Assembly (NCBI RefSeq): GCF_027744825.2
Contig: NC_071345.1
Coordinates: forward strand, 9,321,501-9,385,500
Source of the DNA: Synchiropus splendidus
Lineage: Eukaryota > Chordata > Actinopteri > Syngnathiformes > Callionymidae
Direction: 5' to 3'
DNA: 64,000 nt
The position numbers and the translations under genes are program-made. This document shows, one piece after another, positions 1 to 58,193 of this stretch. The notes beneath the pieces were generated by a model. It did not search any database, was not told the DNA's origin, and worked only from the letters and a program-made list of their open reading frames with translations. Every line of letters begins with the position of its first letter. Within the stretch, counting starts at the first letter, position 1.

Positions 1-659
1 AACCGGTTGGAGCCACTAAAGTTAGTGTTACCCAACAAGTTACTCCGACCGTTTGGGTGAGGAAATTTATGACAGAGGTTTGTAACTTTATTTACTTATA
101 AATGCTCAAAGCAGTTAAAGGGCAGTATGCAAGGTGCTGAAACGGTACATGTGTTCTGTTCCGTCTACGGCCTTGAGACACAGCTGGTGCCAATTCCACT
201 CTATTGGGTTGCCATGGTCCGGTCCATGACTTGGAATATACAATTTCACCAAATGGCTGTGGTTTGCCCCACCTTTTTCAAGTGTACTGCACCGTTAAGG
301 ACGTTAAACCCTGTCAGCAGTATGAGCAACCCTCTCCAGTTGTCAGTTATTCCATGTGCCAGAATCAGTCTCTAGTGGAGTATGTGAACAGCTACAGGAG
401 CCTTCAACCATTCATGCTAGCGCCTAGTTTTGTTGGCTCTAGATCAAGGCTCTCTGAGAGAGAGCAGCATAGGATGCCCCCTCCCCAGCACCGGTTTCCT
501 AAACTGGGAAAATCCCAGCATATGGGGAGTTTTCAGGGTTTTTTTTTGTCAAAATGTAGTGCAATATGACGCCAGTGTCAATGCCACCTCAAGGAGGATG
601 TACATGTACCCAGGTTCATGTCGATAAAGTCGCTATATATTTAGGTGGATAGTTAGGTT

Positions 660-1170
660 GGAATAGTGTTGCAGTAACTGAGCTCGGTCTTGGACTCGAG
701 TCATGTCAGAAGACCACTTTTTTAGGGTCTTGATCTCCAGTGCATTTTTAATCTGTCTTGTAACAGACTGGGCGGATTACTATTCAAGACCAACAGAGAA
801 AGCTGTTATAAGCTGTGGTAAGTATAATTGATAAAAGTTTTGTTGTGTTTTTTCTTTGATATTTACCTGGGCTCTCAGACAGATCCACAAAAGGGACAGG
901 AGGTCACCCAAACACCAATAAGGTGTCTGAAGACGGCTAGTTTCAGCTGACACCTGGTTGGTTAACCGATGTGTGTCTGCACCCGCTGAGGCTCAGATCA
1001 GTTTGAGACTCCTTAAATATACTGTCTTGCTCTTGTCTCGGGTCTCCACTGCCATATTTATTGGTCCCGTCTTGGTCTTTATCTCCAAACATCTTGGTCT
1101 TTTCTTGATACTCTCTAGTCTGGATAATGTCTTGGTCTCGGTTGGTGTGGTCTTGACTCACAAAGGGACA
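660..1170 (+). repeat. Degenerate TCTTGGTCT-type repeat
   Basis: Recurrent GGTCTTGATCTCC, TCTTGGTCTTT and GTCTTGGTCTCGG variants, equivalent to GAGACCAAGAC on the minus strand. Irregular spacing, non-coding. Confidence 0.55.
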
Positions 1171-1915
1171 ACCCATACACACAAGCATTATAGAAAGCAC
1201 TGCGTTCTTGATCCTTTAAATCAGGGATCATAGCTGTTTAAGGAGCTTTGCCATTTTCCTGGGACTCTGAGTGTAGCCTATATTCCAATTCCAAAGGACA
1301 GGTAGGTGGAACCAACTTCAGAAACACTCTTATTAACCAACTCCTCACTCTTCTCGTGAACGAACAGAATTAATTTGGGGCAGAAATGAAAGTCGTTGAA
1401 CACACACACGTCTGCGGGGACACTCGCAGTTGCTCACCGCCCACACTGAGGTCCTGAAATGGGTTTAAACGTTGTCTGATTAAGCGCTCTCAGGGGCAGA
1501 GTCGTGCTTCTAATTGTTCTCAACAGCCAAAAAAAGTCAGCGCAGAAGGCTCCAAATCAAGCCTGACGTCAAAGTACAGGCTTGTTTTTCCTCCCAGTGG
1601 CAGCAGACGGCAATGGGTCCTGATTTGTGTGGGCGGTACCTTCTCACACAGCGAGCTAGGTGGAATGTGGACGGATATGTGAAGATTGGTAGTGACGAGT
1701 CAGTGACCATGTTTTCATGCCGAGAGTAGCCTGACTAAGACAAGAGCTCGCTGAGTCCTCTTGCTGAGGTTTGTCCTCATTTACATACAACGTAGAGAAA
1801 CCAAAGTGATGAGTAATGTTGGCTCTGTGGCCTGGGGTGGCGCTGAAGAATCCTTCTGTTAGTAGTTGAACCACCTGTCGGAAGAGGCTATGGAGGAGGC
1901 GGCTATATCTTATTT

Positions 1916-2795
1916 TCCTTTCGGCTCCTCCCTTCAGGGGTGGTCACAGCAGATCATCTTCCTTCATCTAACCCTGTCCTCTGCTTCCTCTTCTCTCAAA
2001 CCTACAAACCTCATGTCCTCCTTCACCACCTCCATAAATCTCCTCTCTGGGCTTCCTCTCCACCTTCTGCCTGGCAGTTCCAACCTCAACATCTTCCGAC
2101 CAATGTACTGGCTCTCTCTCCTCTGTACATGCCCAAACCATCTCCATCTAGCCTCTGACTTTGTCTCCTAAACACCTGACCACATGTGCTGTCCCTCTGA
2201 CCTACTGCTTCCTGATCCTATCCACCCTGCTCACTCTCAGAGAGAAGCTCAGCATCTTGATGTCTGCTACCTCCAGCTCTGCCTCCTGTCTGTTCCTCAG
2301 TGCCACTGTTTCCAAACCACACTCACACCACCCTTTTGTAGACTTTCCGTTTCATCCTTGCCCACACCCTTTTGTCACACATCACACCTGACAATTCTCT
2401 CCAATGATTCCATCCTGCCAGCAGCCGCTTCTTCACCTCTTTCTCACACTCTCCATCGCCCTGGACAGTTGAGCCTTAGTACTTAAAATCATCCACCTTC
2501 TTTATCTCCTCCATCCTGTAACTTCACCTGTCCACTTGGCACACATTTATTCCGACTTACTTTTTGCTAACCTTCATTCCTCTCCTTTCTAAGGCACACC
2601 TCCACCTGTCTAGCAGATCTTCCACTTGCTCCCTGCTCTCACCACAGATCACAATGTCATCTGCAAACATCATCGTCCAAGGGGCTTCTTTGTCTAACCT
2701 CATCTGTCAACCTGTCCATCACCTTCGCAAACAAGAAGGGGCTCAGAACTGAGCCTTGGTGCACTCCCACCTCCACCTTGAACTCCTCTGTTACA
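1916..2795 (-). mobile_element. Degraded non-LTR retrotransposon (RTE/Expander-like LINE), 3' part
   Basis: The minus strand encodes broken reverse-transcriptase palm blocks: GVHQGSVLSPFLFA (about 2728-2769) followed by MMFADD (about 2657-2676), with a frame change between them. The remainder matches by recollection the 3' end of a very common fish LINE, ending in the typical tail region GGGAGGAGCCGAAAGG near 1916. It is truncated at its 5' end and clearly inactive. Assignment to the RTE/Expander group is from memory and needs a repeat-library search. Confidence 0.75.
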
Positions 2796-4642
2796 CAAGA
2801 GGCAGCTATACAGACAGCTATATTCAATATGGAACACAGCGATCTGCTGAAGTAGGTGAGTCAAGCAGGTAGTATATGGACGGAGAAAAAGGGGAAGGTT
2901 GGTAAGGAGGAGGCCAGCTAGCAAGGAAGTGAGTGGGAACTGTAAATCAGTATGAGCAGGGTAATTACGATGGGGCTGAGGATGTTTTCAGAAAGATCAT
3001 CAAATTAATGAAGGACTTTTTTAATTACCGTCACTGTTGAGAGAAAGGTCAAGACAAGCGTGGAGCACTGCTACGTGTCCAGGTTGCAGTTTCACCCACC
3101 GTCATCCTCCTGAACAAAAGCCGCTCTCCATTTGTTTCCATTAAAAAGTCAAGACAAAGCATCAACAAAAAAATATTCAGACTGTAATAAAACACATGTC
3201 ACAAACTTAAGCACAACATCCGCAGGGCTTTTCTTCAGATTGATTTGCAAACCCAGCCCAGCTTTCAAATGTCAGCGGTGTCATAAATCCAAAAATGATT
3301 GCCGCGCGCACGAGCCCTCATCAATCTGTGAGTCCTTAGAGCTTTCTCTCGTGCAAGAACGAGTCCAAGAGTTTTGTTTTGATGAGCTAAATTTGTCAAA
3401 ATTAACAGGAGGGGAAATTATGACACGCAGATTAGTTGAGCTGGGCCACAACTTGTGCATGCATCATTTCCTCTGGATTTCTGGCGCCTTAGACGGCAAT
3501 TTGTTTACTGGAGAGGACAGGTGTGGTATGGAACACACACACACCACAGCAGAGGCGACGCGGAATACTGAGGCGCTGGGTTAAATCCATTTCATTTCGG
3601 TTTAGGACTCAGCAACAACTGACTCATTAATTCGACATAAAGTGACAGCTGTAACAACATAATACGTCTATGTCACAACTCGTACAATCGCACATCAACC
3701 AGCGCTGCCTTTGAAGCGTGATAGGGATCTTGGAAATTTAGCCACCAAACCCTGCACCAGTTGAGCTGGTCGTCTGAGGAGCTGCTCTGTCTAGTGCTGA
3801 GTCGTTCCAATCCAGAAGCTGTCTACCACACAGCTATTTATCTCTGACACCAGCCCCTTAGTACTGCCGTCAGCCATACCCTACTCTGAAGCGGTGGTCC
3901 GTCTCACTCTCCAACCGCCTCCGCCTCATTTAGTCTTTTACACATCACCAACCACACACCATCAACAGGCCCCACCCCCTTTTGCTTCACCAGCCTCAGC
4001 AGGTTTGGGAGGTGATGACACGGTAGTTTATGAGATTAGTATGAGATTTAGAAGGTTCACAGTTCAATACGTTTGTAGATAGATGGTAAGAAGAAGGGCT
4101 TTAGGCGGAGGTCTTCATTTGTGCAGCTCAGATTGTAGATTGGTATGGAGATAGACGGGTGTTGATTGACAATTCTGCAGCATCAAGATTTCCCACTATC
4201 AACCAGAACCCTGACCTTTAACTTTCAAGATGGAGTTGAGAAGTCTGTGTACTTCATGTTGGTGTTCGGCATTCTGCCGAGACATACGAGGGAGAATTAC
4301 CATTCCATCATTGCTCTACTTTCAAGTATGAAAGACGCAGTAAGGTCAGGTGAGAGAATGAGGATGTGTCAAGAGCTTGCTTCGTCTAGGGATCTTTTTT
4401 CATGTGCAAAAGGGTTAAAAAAAAAAAGAAAACGCCAGAAACCTTGCTTTGACACTTCTAGCTTGGTTCCTGGAAGTTGCTTGTGACAAAGAGGCACATT
4501 GAGGGAGAGTTTGAAATAGACCACAACAGTACATGGTTTTGAAGTCCTAGCATGAGGAAAGCAAAGAGGTAAGTTAAGTCATTTTGTTACATATAAAATA
4601 CAAAGGTCTAAAATGTTTGGGGTAAGCATCAGGTGAGGCTTA

Positions 4643-5150
4643 AGGCTCATTTATCGCCAGTGTTCCAAATGGATCTGAATACGGATGGAGCCATCTGTCC
4701 ATGCTCAATTCGCTGGTGTTTCTGCACCTTTCCACAAAGCGTATGGATACTAGCATAATAGAGCAGTACCTCCGGAAATCATGGGTGGCAGTGTTGCTGT
4801 TACGACCCGATAGGTAGCTCTAATGAGACACAAAGAAGGCATAACAATAGCGGAAATTCTCCGTCCTCCAGTCACGATATATTCAACGGTCTCACCAACC
4901 ACTGCCTCCTACAATGCTGCATCAGTTTCCCTCTTTTATGCAAGAGGTACATTATCAATACTTCTCCCACAGTCGCCATGTTGGTTTTGGACTTTGTTGT
5001 TATCATGTACCTTTGACTGTGGGCTGCTCCCCCAGGTGGATATGTTAGTGAACAGCAATACCAAAGTAAAGAACGCATGGATGTATGTGATCAGTGATGG
5101 TGACAACGGACGAGAACAATTTCATACGTTAAGGGAGCATACATGGGCCT
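4643..5150 (+). mobile_element. Harbinger-like MITE, copy 1
   Basis: Imperfect terminal inverted repeats (left AGGCTCATTTAT, right end reversed AGGCCCATGTAT) are flanked by a TTA on each side (4640-4642 and 5151-5153). The interior is homologous to 14626-15002, including TAGGTGGCAG/GTGGCAGTGTTGCTGT-type and AAGAGGTACATTAT blocks. It codes for nothing recognisable. At 508 bp it is longer than the other two copies, with extra sequence in its right half. Confidence 0.75.
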
Positions 5151-8100
5151 TTACATGCCAAGGAACGACAAGAGCTAGTGAGGTCTGCGCCAGGATGTTG
5201 ATGATCCGACTCTTGTTTCTGTTATGGGAACAACTCCCCCTCAAGTGTTTGCATGGGTGATGTGGCGCTAACTACGGTTGCCATGTGCCGTCAGTATAAT
5301 CAGGAAGACCATTATCTAGTCTCAAACTCAATTTACCTGAGGGTGGTAGCAGTAAATTCTTAAGACTGGGCTGCAGATCGAGGGGTTATGGGGTGGGAAT
5401 AGGGTGCTAGAGAATGCATGCGATCCTCTTGGACACCTACATTTCCAACCATTAGTTCCTGTTTTACAGTCAGACTGCTTCCCATGAAAGGTATGTTTCT
5501 CACTGAGTTAGAAATCCATTTATTCTTATGCCTTTGATGGCTTTTGTGGGCGCCATATTTGTTTTTGGTTGAAATATCGCTGTTATCTACATCTTGCGAG
5601 TCACAACACTCGCATTTGATTGGTGGAATGGAATATCGCTCTGATTGATGGGATATTTGATGCTGTTGACTGGAAGAATAACGCAAATCTAAAAAACTAT
5701 TGTTTTCAATACTTGCTGAAAGCCTTTTGACATTATGAAAGCAAACATAAATATTTGAAAATCAGAACAAGTCTTCTCCTTGTACCCAGAGTGCACCACT
5801 CACCACTTCATTTCACCCGCTGCAGAAGCAACTGCTGTCCATTATGACCGGCCATAACAATCTTCTGCGCGCCTGCACTAATGACAGACGAGGAAATTCA
5901 GCAGCTTGTTGTAATTCCAGCTCAATAAAACCACCAGATGAAGGAAATATTTCGGCCTCAAGCATATTTTTACCGTCCTCAATTAAAATCCAAGAGTATA
6001 TTTATCTCAGTGGGAAGGGATTTCAAAATGAAAACAAAGCTTCAAGACCAGAATTTGCACAAGCTACCGACGATAATTGGGCCCAGAAGAGGACAATAAT
6101 ACTCAGGCGAGACACAAATACATCCAGAGATTTGGAAATGATTTAGGGATGCCATCATTGTGGACTTGTCCAGCCCCCTAAAAAAATGTAGTGGCGGAAT
6201 ATTTCTACGCTTTTCATCCAGCCAACTACGAGTAAGCAACACAAACACAGCTCCAATTATCTTTTTTTCCTCAGCATTTCTACTCTAAGCTGCCTTTAAT
6301 CCTATTACTGCGTTTGTAGCCTGATAAAAATATTCCACGTAATGAAATAGTTTTATTCTGTTTTAAATTTCTCATGTGTGACTCTACAGTGTTTGTATTT
6401 TATTATTTTTATTTCATTTTGTTCAAGTACACTGGAATTATTAAAACAAAACCTTTCTGTTCATAGAATGCTACTTTTTCACTCCAATTATATGTATATC
6501 ACATTCTAAAAATACAAGTTTATTGTTGCTGAATTGAGTCTTCACTATAACACTGCGGCTTCCGGGTGAACCCTGGAGCACTTATTTGGAATGATTTGGT
6601 GGTTGTGTCGCTGAGCATCACGGGTCCTTGGATACCTTCCTCACTGACGTCATTGTGGCTTCCCGGCTTTGTTCAACACGACAGCGAGAGACTTTCTGAA
6701 TTAAATCATTTTCAAGGGTAACAACATTCTGCTGTATTTATTGCCATCCACTGAGATCCTCCTGTCACAGGCTGTGACTCCACAGTGTGAGTCAAAGCTT
6801 TCTCGGTTGTGAGCTTTGATTTGAAACGTTTCTGATGGTGTCGATGTTTGTAGCGTTAAAGAATAAATCTTGCGCCTCTTTATTCAGCCCATCATGAGTC
6901 AAAGTCACTGACGAGTCACGACAGTGAGGAGGGTCTACTCAATATGCATCTATTCAGCTTCACCTCCGGTGATGTGTCCTACTGTGGTGTGGGCCCTAGT
7001 GGTGGGGGGAGGGACTGCAGCTGACTCCTGGCCAACACTTTTCATCTCTCCTCTCCGTCTTCAGCGGCTCCCGCCGACGACAGCGCACCTCCCCTCTCCG
7101 CGCTCCCCCAATCTCAGTCAATCAATCTTTGATGAAATCACAAGGTGACACAGACACTGTCGCCGTAGCAACCATTGCTACACAACTGTTGCCTGGTCAC
7201 CGAGAGCAAACAGGCCTGGAGCACCACGGCCGCTGTGATGCAGAGTCACAGCGCGGCAGGAGAGAGAGAGCGAGAGAGGGAGAGAGATAAAGAGCCGCTG
7301 GGAGGGGACGGGGGTGAAAGGTCACACTCTGGCCACCGCATTCCTCCCACTCTTTCATTTAATGACAGTGCCTCAGTCCACAGAGATGGAGCCACGACAT
7401 TCTGTCATTTATACAGTTTATATACAGAGGACTTGAGCAGCTCCACTTTTAAAAATATAATACCATCTCCTGGGGCTTTTTAAAGTGCTGTTCTACAAGA
7501 CGACTGGGTTTGCAGGCTTTCAGTGTGACATGAATGTATGAATTAAAAATGTTTGTATTGACTTTTTTCAATACAAGATGAAATATTTTATTTATATCAT
7601 ACTATTTTAAGAATTTTGCATTGTTTTCAATCATAAAATAACAAAACAATTTTATCATATTTCATGTTTATTAAATAACTAACTATAACTCAAATAATAG
7701 TAAGACATTCAAGTTAAATATCAACAGGATAATAAACATATTTCTAATCCTGTTTCCTGTATCATGTTTGGAACATAGAGCTCATCTGTTTCCTAAGCGA
7801 ACATGACAAACTTGTGTCGCTTTAATCTCAGTTTAAGTGACTTTAAAATTCATGTCACCATCTCTTCATACACTCATTACAGAGAACCCTCGGAGGCGAA
7901 ACACTATCCAGATGGAATCAAAGCCAGGAATAATAAATATTGCTCTCTAATAAAGTCTTTCACTGCGGTTGCATAAGACGTTATTATTTATTATTAAAGA
8001 GCAGCTCTGGTGTGCAGAGATTCGTCGATATGTCGTATATGATCTGACAAATCGCTCACGCGAAGATAATAAATCAATTCCACTGGTGGAGGCTTTTCCA

Positions 8101-8434
8101 CTGCAGAGCAAATACAAGATTTAATGTCTTTGTCGTTTCATTCATCTTTTCATTTCCTCTCTGCGTTTGTGTGTCATGCGCGCTTCGTAGCGGGGGAATT
8201 TCTGTAAATATTTGTGTCATTTTCGGTTCATGTTTTTAGAAAGATACTTTTTCCAGCATGCATTTCTGATGGTGGGACTTTTCATTCATTCAAGCCCTAT
8301 CAATGTGCTCCGAACCTAGTGACTTTGCCCTTCTGGGACCAATTGCCCTGCTGTTGGTCTTCACCAACCATCACACCCAACATGACAAGTACCACATTCT
8401 AGGCAAGACCCCAGTCTCCCCAGAAACCTCCTCC

Positions 8435-8476
8435 GAATAGTGAAGAATAGTGAAGAATAGTGAAGAATAGTGAAGA
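8435..8476 (+). repeat. Tandem repeat, 10-bp unit GAATAGTGAA, four copies
   Basis: Four identical consecutive units followed by a partial one. Confidence 0.95.
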
Positions 8477-8777
8477 GACTGCAGCACTACAAGGACCTCA
8501 CTCTCCAGCATGTCTCGGGTCTCCCGTCAACACACACAACTCCCGTCTCACATTGAGGGTTGTCTAGTGGACTTTAGCGTTCTCAGGTGACGCAGGAGTC
8601 AGCCTTCTGTGTCGTACATCTATGTAGTAGTGATTCAATAGTGTTTCAACGCTTCCCCTCCCATGGCACCTCCTGATGTCGTAGACAGGCTTTTAGGGAA
8701 CTGTCAAACAGATGAATGGTGGCACTTGAGGCGGCACTACGGTTCCAAATTTACAGCTCAGGTTTGATGTCACTTGC

Positions 8778-9049
8778 ACAGTACAAGTAACATCCGACTT
8801 ACGACCGGGAACGGTTGCGACCAACCGGTCGTAAGTCAGATTGGACATAAGTCAAATGCCATTCAAAATGGCCGACGCGAGGGTTATAGGTGCTACTGTA
8901 GTGGTAGATGGCTGCATGAGAGTGAGATGCTGGGATACTGTGCTGCCGTAACTGTTGTACGCGATGCTGGGCTGCTACCTGCTGCGGTGCCAGACAAAAA
9001 TATATAAAAAAAAGGCATCTGCTGGCCGTGGTCGTAAGTACGGGTGGAC
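8778..9049 (+). mobile_element. Palindromic mariner/Tigger-like non-autonomous element
   Basis: The left part contains CATCCGACTTACGACCGG and then CCGGTCGTAAG, which pair as an 11-base inverted repeat. The right part has GGTCGTAAGTACGGGTGG, an inverted relative of the left end. The interior (AATGCCATTCAAAATGGC, then a GCTGGGCTGC stretch) matches by memory a common fish element. No transposase is encoded. Outer limits are approximate. Confidence 0.6.
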
Positions 9050-10795
9050 AGAGCAAGACCTCCTCCCTAGACCAACACACAGTCACTCCAACACCCAACG
9101 ATTCTCTGGACCTGTGAAACCCTTGGAAACCCAACACCTTCAATCCCTCTCATCTACATTCTGTAGCAGCTGCTCCAAATCTCGGGGAGATGCTCCTCAG
9201 AATCCCAAGCCGTCTGAGGAAATGTTTTCAGCAGCGCTTTTTGTTGTTCATGATCTAAAGTTCATGACCAGTCAGGGTCGGGAAATTGAACAGATGCTGC
9301 TCGTACCCCCTGCTGTTCTAATGTTACGAGCACTCCTAAACCCATCAGAATTGGTGGTGCTGTTCCTCAACCCCACAGGGGTCCCGTCCATGAAAAGCAT
9401 TCAGAGACAAAGGTGCCATCCCGATCCCTTGCAATTTGGGGCTGGATTGCCTTCATTACCCCCCACAACTTTTCTCTGGGAACCGAGTGGAATGTCGGGA
9501 CTCGTGTAGACTGGATGATCATAGCCCCCCTTCGAGGAGCTGCAGGAGAAAATAATCTAAAACCTTTGTGCAGCAAAGAACATTTTCATGTGGCTTTCCG
9601 AGGAATGAATCGCCCCACCTTGCTCTCGATGATCTACAGATCAGTCGGAAATTGGAAAAGTGCAAGGCTAAAGAGGTTGTTGTTGGGGCGGCGGTGAAAA
9701 GTGACAACAACAACAACAACAGAGGGACCTTGAATGACCGTGATGAGCTCGGTTCCCTTTTTTTCACTCCCAAATCACCTGATCCAAGGCTTTTTTTCAG
9801 ATGACAGCCTTTAAAAATAATCCAAGGCCATAATTTCCATCCAATTTGCTCCCGCTCGCTGCATGAGCGCTGACGGATTGTCATATTTTGGCCACATTCC
9901 CAGAGGAGAACGCCGAGAGGCAGGAGGGGAGATAAACGACTCACGCCGACTCATTACCGAGCGTTTACACTCATGAGCGCCAAACGACGCTCTTCACGCC
10001 GAGAACGCTAACGATGCACGCTAAAACACAGAGCAAGTATTGAATAAGGAATGCTGTTTTCCCTGTTATTGAGCAAACAGCATTATATGAAAGATATAAA
10101 TATAACACACACGTACAAGAGTAAAAGACCTGTCAAAGAAAGGAACTGAGGAAACAGGTAATGACACACCAGAGGAGATTGAGCTGAAAATAGCACTGTG
10201 TCTGCCGTTACGGGAGGCTTTTTGCTTGAAAAACACATAGCTGTGAAGCCAGACAATGCTAGTTACACAGCCTTGCGAAACCACACTCTGAACCTACAAC
10301 AACAGATCAAAGCAGTACAGCAGAGGACAGCGATCAATGGGATAACATCAACGAAATGTGTTGGCTTGAGTTGTCATTACTTGTGACATAGTAGCGGTAT
10401 TTTGCTTTTAAACCTACCCACTGTGGTGTAGATATTGATCAACGTGGCGTCAAACCTACGAGCTCCCTCAGTTTTGAGGTGACACCGGCATGTTAGAGAC
10501 GCTGAAATCAGTGCGGTAGAGAGGAGCGCCGCTGTGGTATGGTGGCATCGTACAGAGTGTAATTGTGCTGGATTGCACTCAGGAAGTCATGGGGCGGAGA
10601 GACATGGGTACATGGATTGTGTTGCGAGTAGCAAAGGGAAAAGGCATACTGCAGTGACATAGAAAAAAAGGCTTTGTGTTAGCACAGCATAGAATATAGA
10701 CACTGTGGAAAAGTGCTCTGGGGTGGTACGTAAAGGTGAAATCTTGCAGTGTGTGGTGGACTGATGTAAAAGTAGCTTTGGTAAACTGTGTTGTT

Positions 10796-11240
10796 AGATG
10801 GCATGTGTGGTGGGGTGGCAATGCAAGGTGACTTTGTGTAGAGACATATTGGAGTGAGGTGGAGGGGTGGTTGTGACGTAGTATCGTGATGGTGTGTGGT
10901 GAGATGGCATGTGTGGTGGGGTGGCAAAGCAAGGTGACATTGTGTAGAGACATATAGGAGTGAGGTGGAGGGGTGGTAGTGTGACGTAGTGACGTAGTAT
11001 CGTGAAGGTGCGTGGTGAAATGGCACAGTCATGTGACATGTTTTGATGTGTGGTGGGGTGTCATAGACAAGTGGCATTGCCACTGTGGTGTGGCGGCACA
11101 GTAAAGCAGTATTGTCATGGTGTGTGGTGGGGAGCCATAGTAACGTGAGATTGTAGCTAGCGAGAAATCCAGGCGCATTGTAGTATAGAGGTGTGGTGGG
11201 AAAGCCACGAGGAGTAGAATAGATGATGTGATGCACTTGT
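10796..11240 (+). repeat. G/T-rich minisatellite, unit about 106-116 bp
   Basis: Unit 1 starts at 10796 and unit 2 at 10902, both beginning AGATGGCATGTGTGGTGGGG. Unit 2 carries an extra GTGACGTAGT. A third unit from about 11018 is diverged and the pattern then decays. The minus-strand His/Thr/Pro-rich ORFs here are translations of the repeat and not genes. Confidence 0.8.
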
Positions 11241-11480
11241 GTGGAGGAGCGACGAAGTGAGACGTGGTGGCAGACAAGCGTGTTGGAGCAATCTGGTGAC
11301 AGAATGGTGAAGCAGCTCAGTTCAGTGGCGCAGTCGGGAGGCTTGTGGAGCAGCTGAATTACTGTAGTGACTCGCCACCGTGTCGCTCACGTTTGCCACC
11401 TCGTGTCATTCCGCATTCATCTTAATAACCTGTTACTCCGACAACCTACGTGAGCCGCCGTGCCGCTCTGGCGGTCTTAC

Positions 11481-57493
<46,013 letters not shown>

Positions 57494-57900
57494 GTTGTTG
57501 TGGGGGAAATGCTGCTGCTTCTTCTTCTTCTTTTGTTGTTGTTGTTGTTGTTTTCTTTTGTATTTTAAATCCCCTCTCCGGCGCGCGGGTTCGATTCCTT
57601 CCGTTGATCGCTCGTAGGGTGACGGCGGCCCTGGATGCAGCAGGATCACGGCATGGTCACTCGCGATTCCCCCAAATCCATTAGCAGTCCCGGCATGACT
57701 CCCGCTCCGCTCTCACTGCGCCAAGATGCAACAATCCTCCGGGTCCAGGCACGACGGGACATCCATGTCGAAGGGTCCGGTGGGGAGGGGGGGAGAGCCC
57801 GCGCGGGGGGCTGTAGGTGAGGAATGGTGAGGAAGGGGGGGTCTGTGAGGGGATCACGAGCAGCGAGCGGAGGATTGAGCAGCGATCTGCAGCCCCCTAT
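57494..57900 (-). promoter_or_regulatory. Probable 5' leader of grik2, GC-rich, with upstream ORFs
   Basis: This stretch precedes the start codon on the minus strand. It begins next to the ATG with a triplet tract (57511-57552, GCT/CTT/TTG on the plus strand) and is GC-rich further out. It contains several upstream ATGs, including one at 57762 that opens a reading frame of about 38 codons ending at 57646. The transcription start is not known, and an unrecognised non-coding exon with an intron is possible. No protein-coding signal belonging to grik2 is seen here. Confidence 0.5.
57511..57552 (+). repeat. Trinucleotide tract (GCT/CTT/TTG) just upstream of the grik2 start codon
   Basis: Runs of GCT, CTT and TTG on the plus strand read as CAA, AAG and AGC in the leader. 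The tract lies 18 bases upstream of the ATG, so it is probably transcribed. It makes the lysine- and glutamine-rich artefact in the frame upstream of the true start. Confidence 0.9.
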
Positions 57901-57927
57901 GAGGCGCTCTGGGTTGTGTGCGCTCCC

Positions 57928-57960
57928 ATTATACTGCACTGCTGCACAGACTGTGACGTC
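57928..57960 (-). promoter_or_regulatory. Candidate core promoter: CRE-like site plus TATA-like box
   Basis: Reading the minus strand, a CRE-like CGACGTCA (about 57953-57960, one base off the palindromic CRE) is followed about 20 bases later by TATAAT (57933-57928) inside a GC-rich segment. A start near 57900 would give a leader of about 400 nt. Position and order are promoter-like, but both motifs are short and could be chance. Confidence 0.35.
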
Positions 57961-57980
57961 GAGCCAAGGTTAGTGAGAGA

Positions 57981-58010
57981 GAGGGAGGGAGGGAGGGAGG
58001 GAGGGAGGAG
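57981..58010 (+). repeat. (GGGA)n tract
   Basis: About seven GGGA units in the GC-rich 5' flank of grik2, next to the candidate promoter. Confidence 0.9.
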
Positions 58011-58193
58011 GCGAGGGAGGGAGCGAGGAGGTGATAATGATAGGAAACTTTCAGTGAGTGGGCGCTGAATAACATTCAAATAAAGATATCACTGCTTATC
58101 GGCTCCATTTTATTTTATTTTTTCTATCACTTCTATATTAAAGCCAACTCAGCGACTGAGCATCTTTCCGTTTCCACGGAGCATGTGTAGAGC

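Larger units (their letters stand above)
1..11480 (-). other. grik2 intron 6 (5' part; continues left of the window)
   Basis: No exon was recognised here. Contents: 1-660 nothing recognisable; 660-1170 degenerate TCTTGGTCT-type repeat; 1916-2795 LINE 3' end; 2800-4640 nothing recognisable; 4643-5150 MITE; 5150-8430 mostly unique and AT-rich, with a short GA tract at about 7256-7290; 8435-8476 10-bp tandem repeat; 8778-9049 palindromic Tigger-like element; 9050-10790 nothing recognisable except a short CAA run near 9708; 10796-11240 minisatellite. The predicted exon 7 peptide was searched for by eye on the minus strand and not found. Confidence 0.8.

Noticed and set aside
8435..8476. Short direct repeats as a CRISPR-like array
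   Set aside because: Ten-bp units with no spacers in a vertebrate intron: a simple tandem repeat.
8605..8630. GTCGTACAT as a possible MYD of exon 7
   Set aside because: Neighbouring codons do not fit the conserved exon and no splice sites frame it.
8955..9509. 184-residue plus-strand ORF
   Set aside because: Begins inside a transposon-like element and runs into unique intron; no recognised domain.
10679..11236. 185-residue minus-strand His/Thr/Pro-rich ORF
   Set aside because: Produced by the minisatellite; periodic, with no domain and no splice or promoter context.
57587..57597. GGTTCGATTCC, a perfect tRNA B-box
   Set aside because: No A-box or cloverleaf upstream; isolated motif in the grik2 leader.
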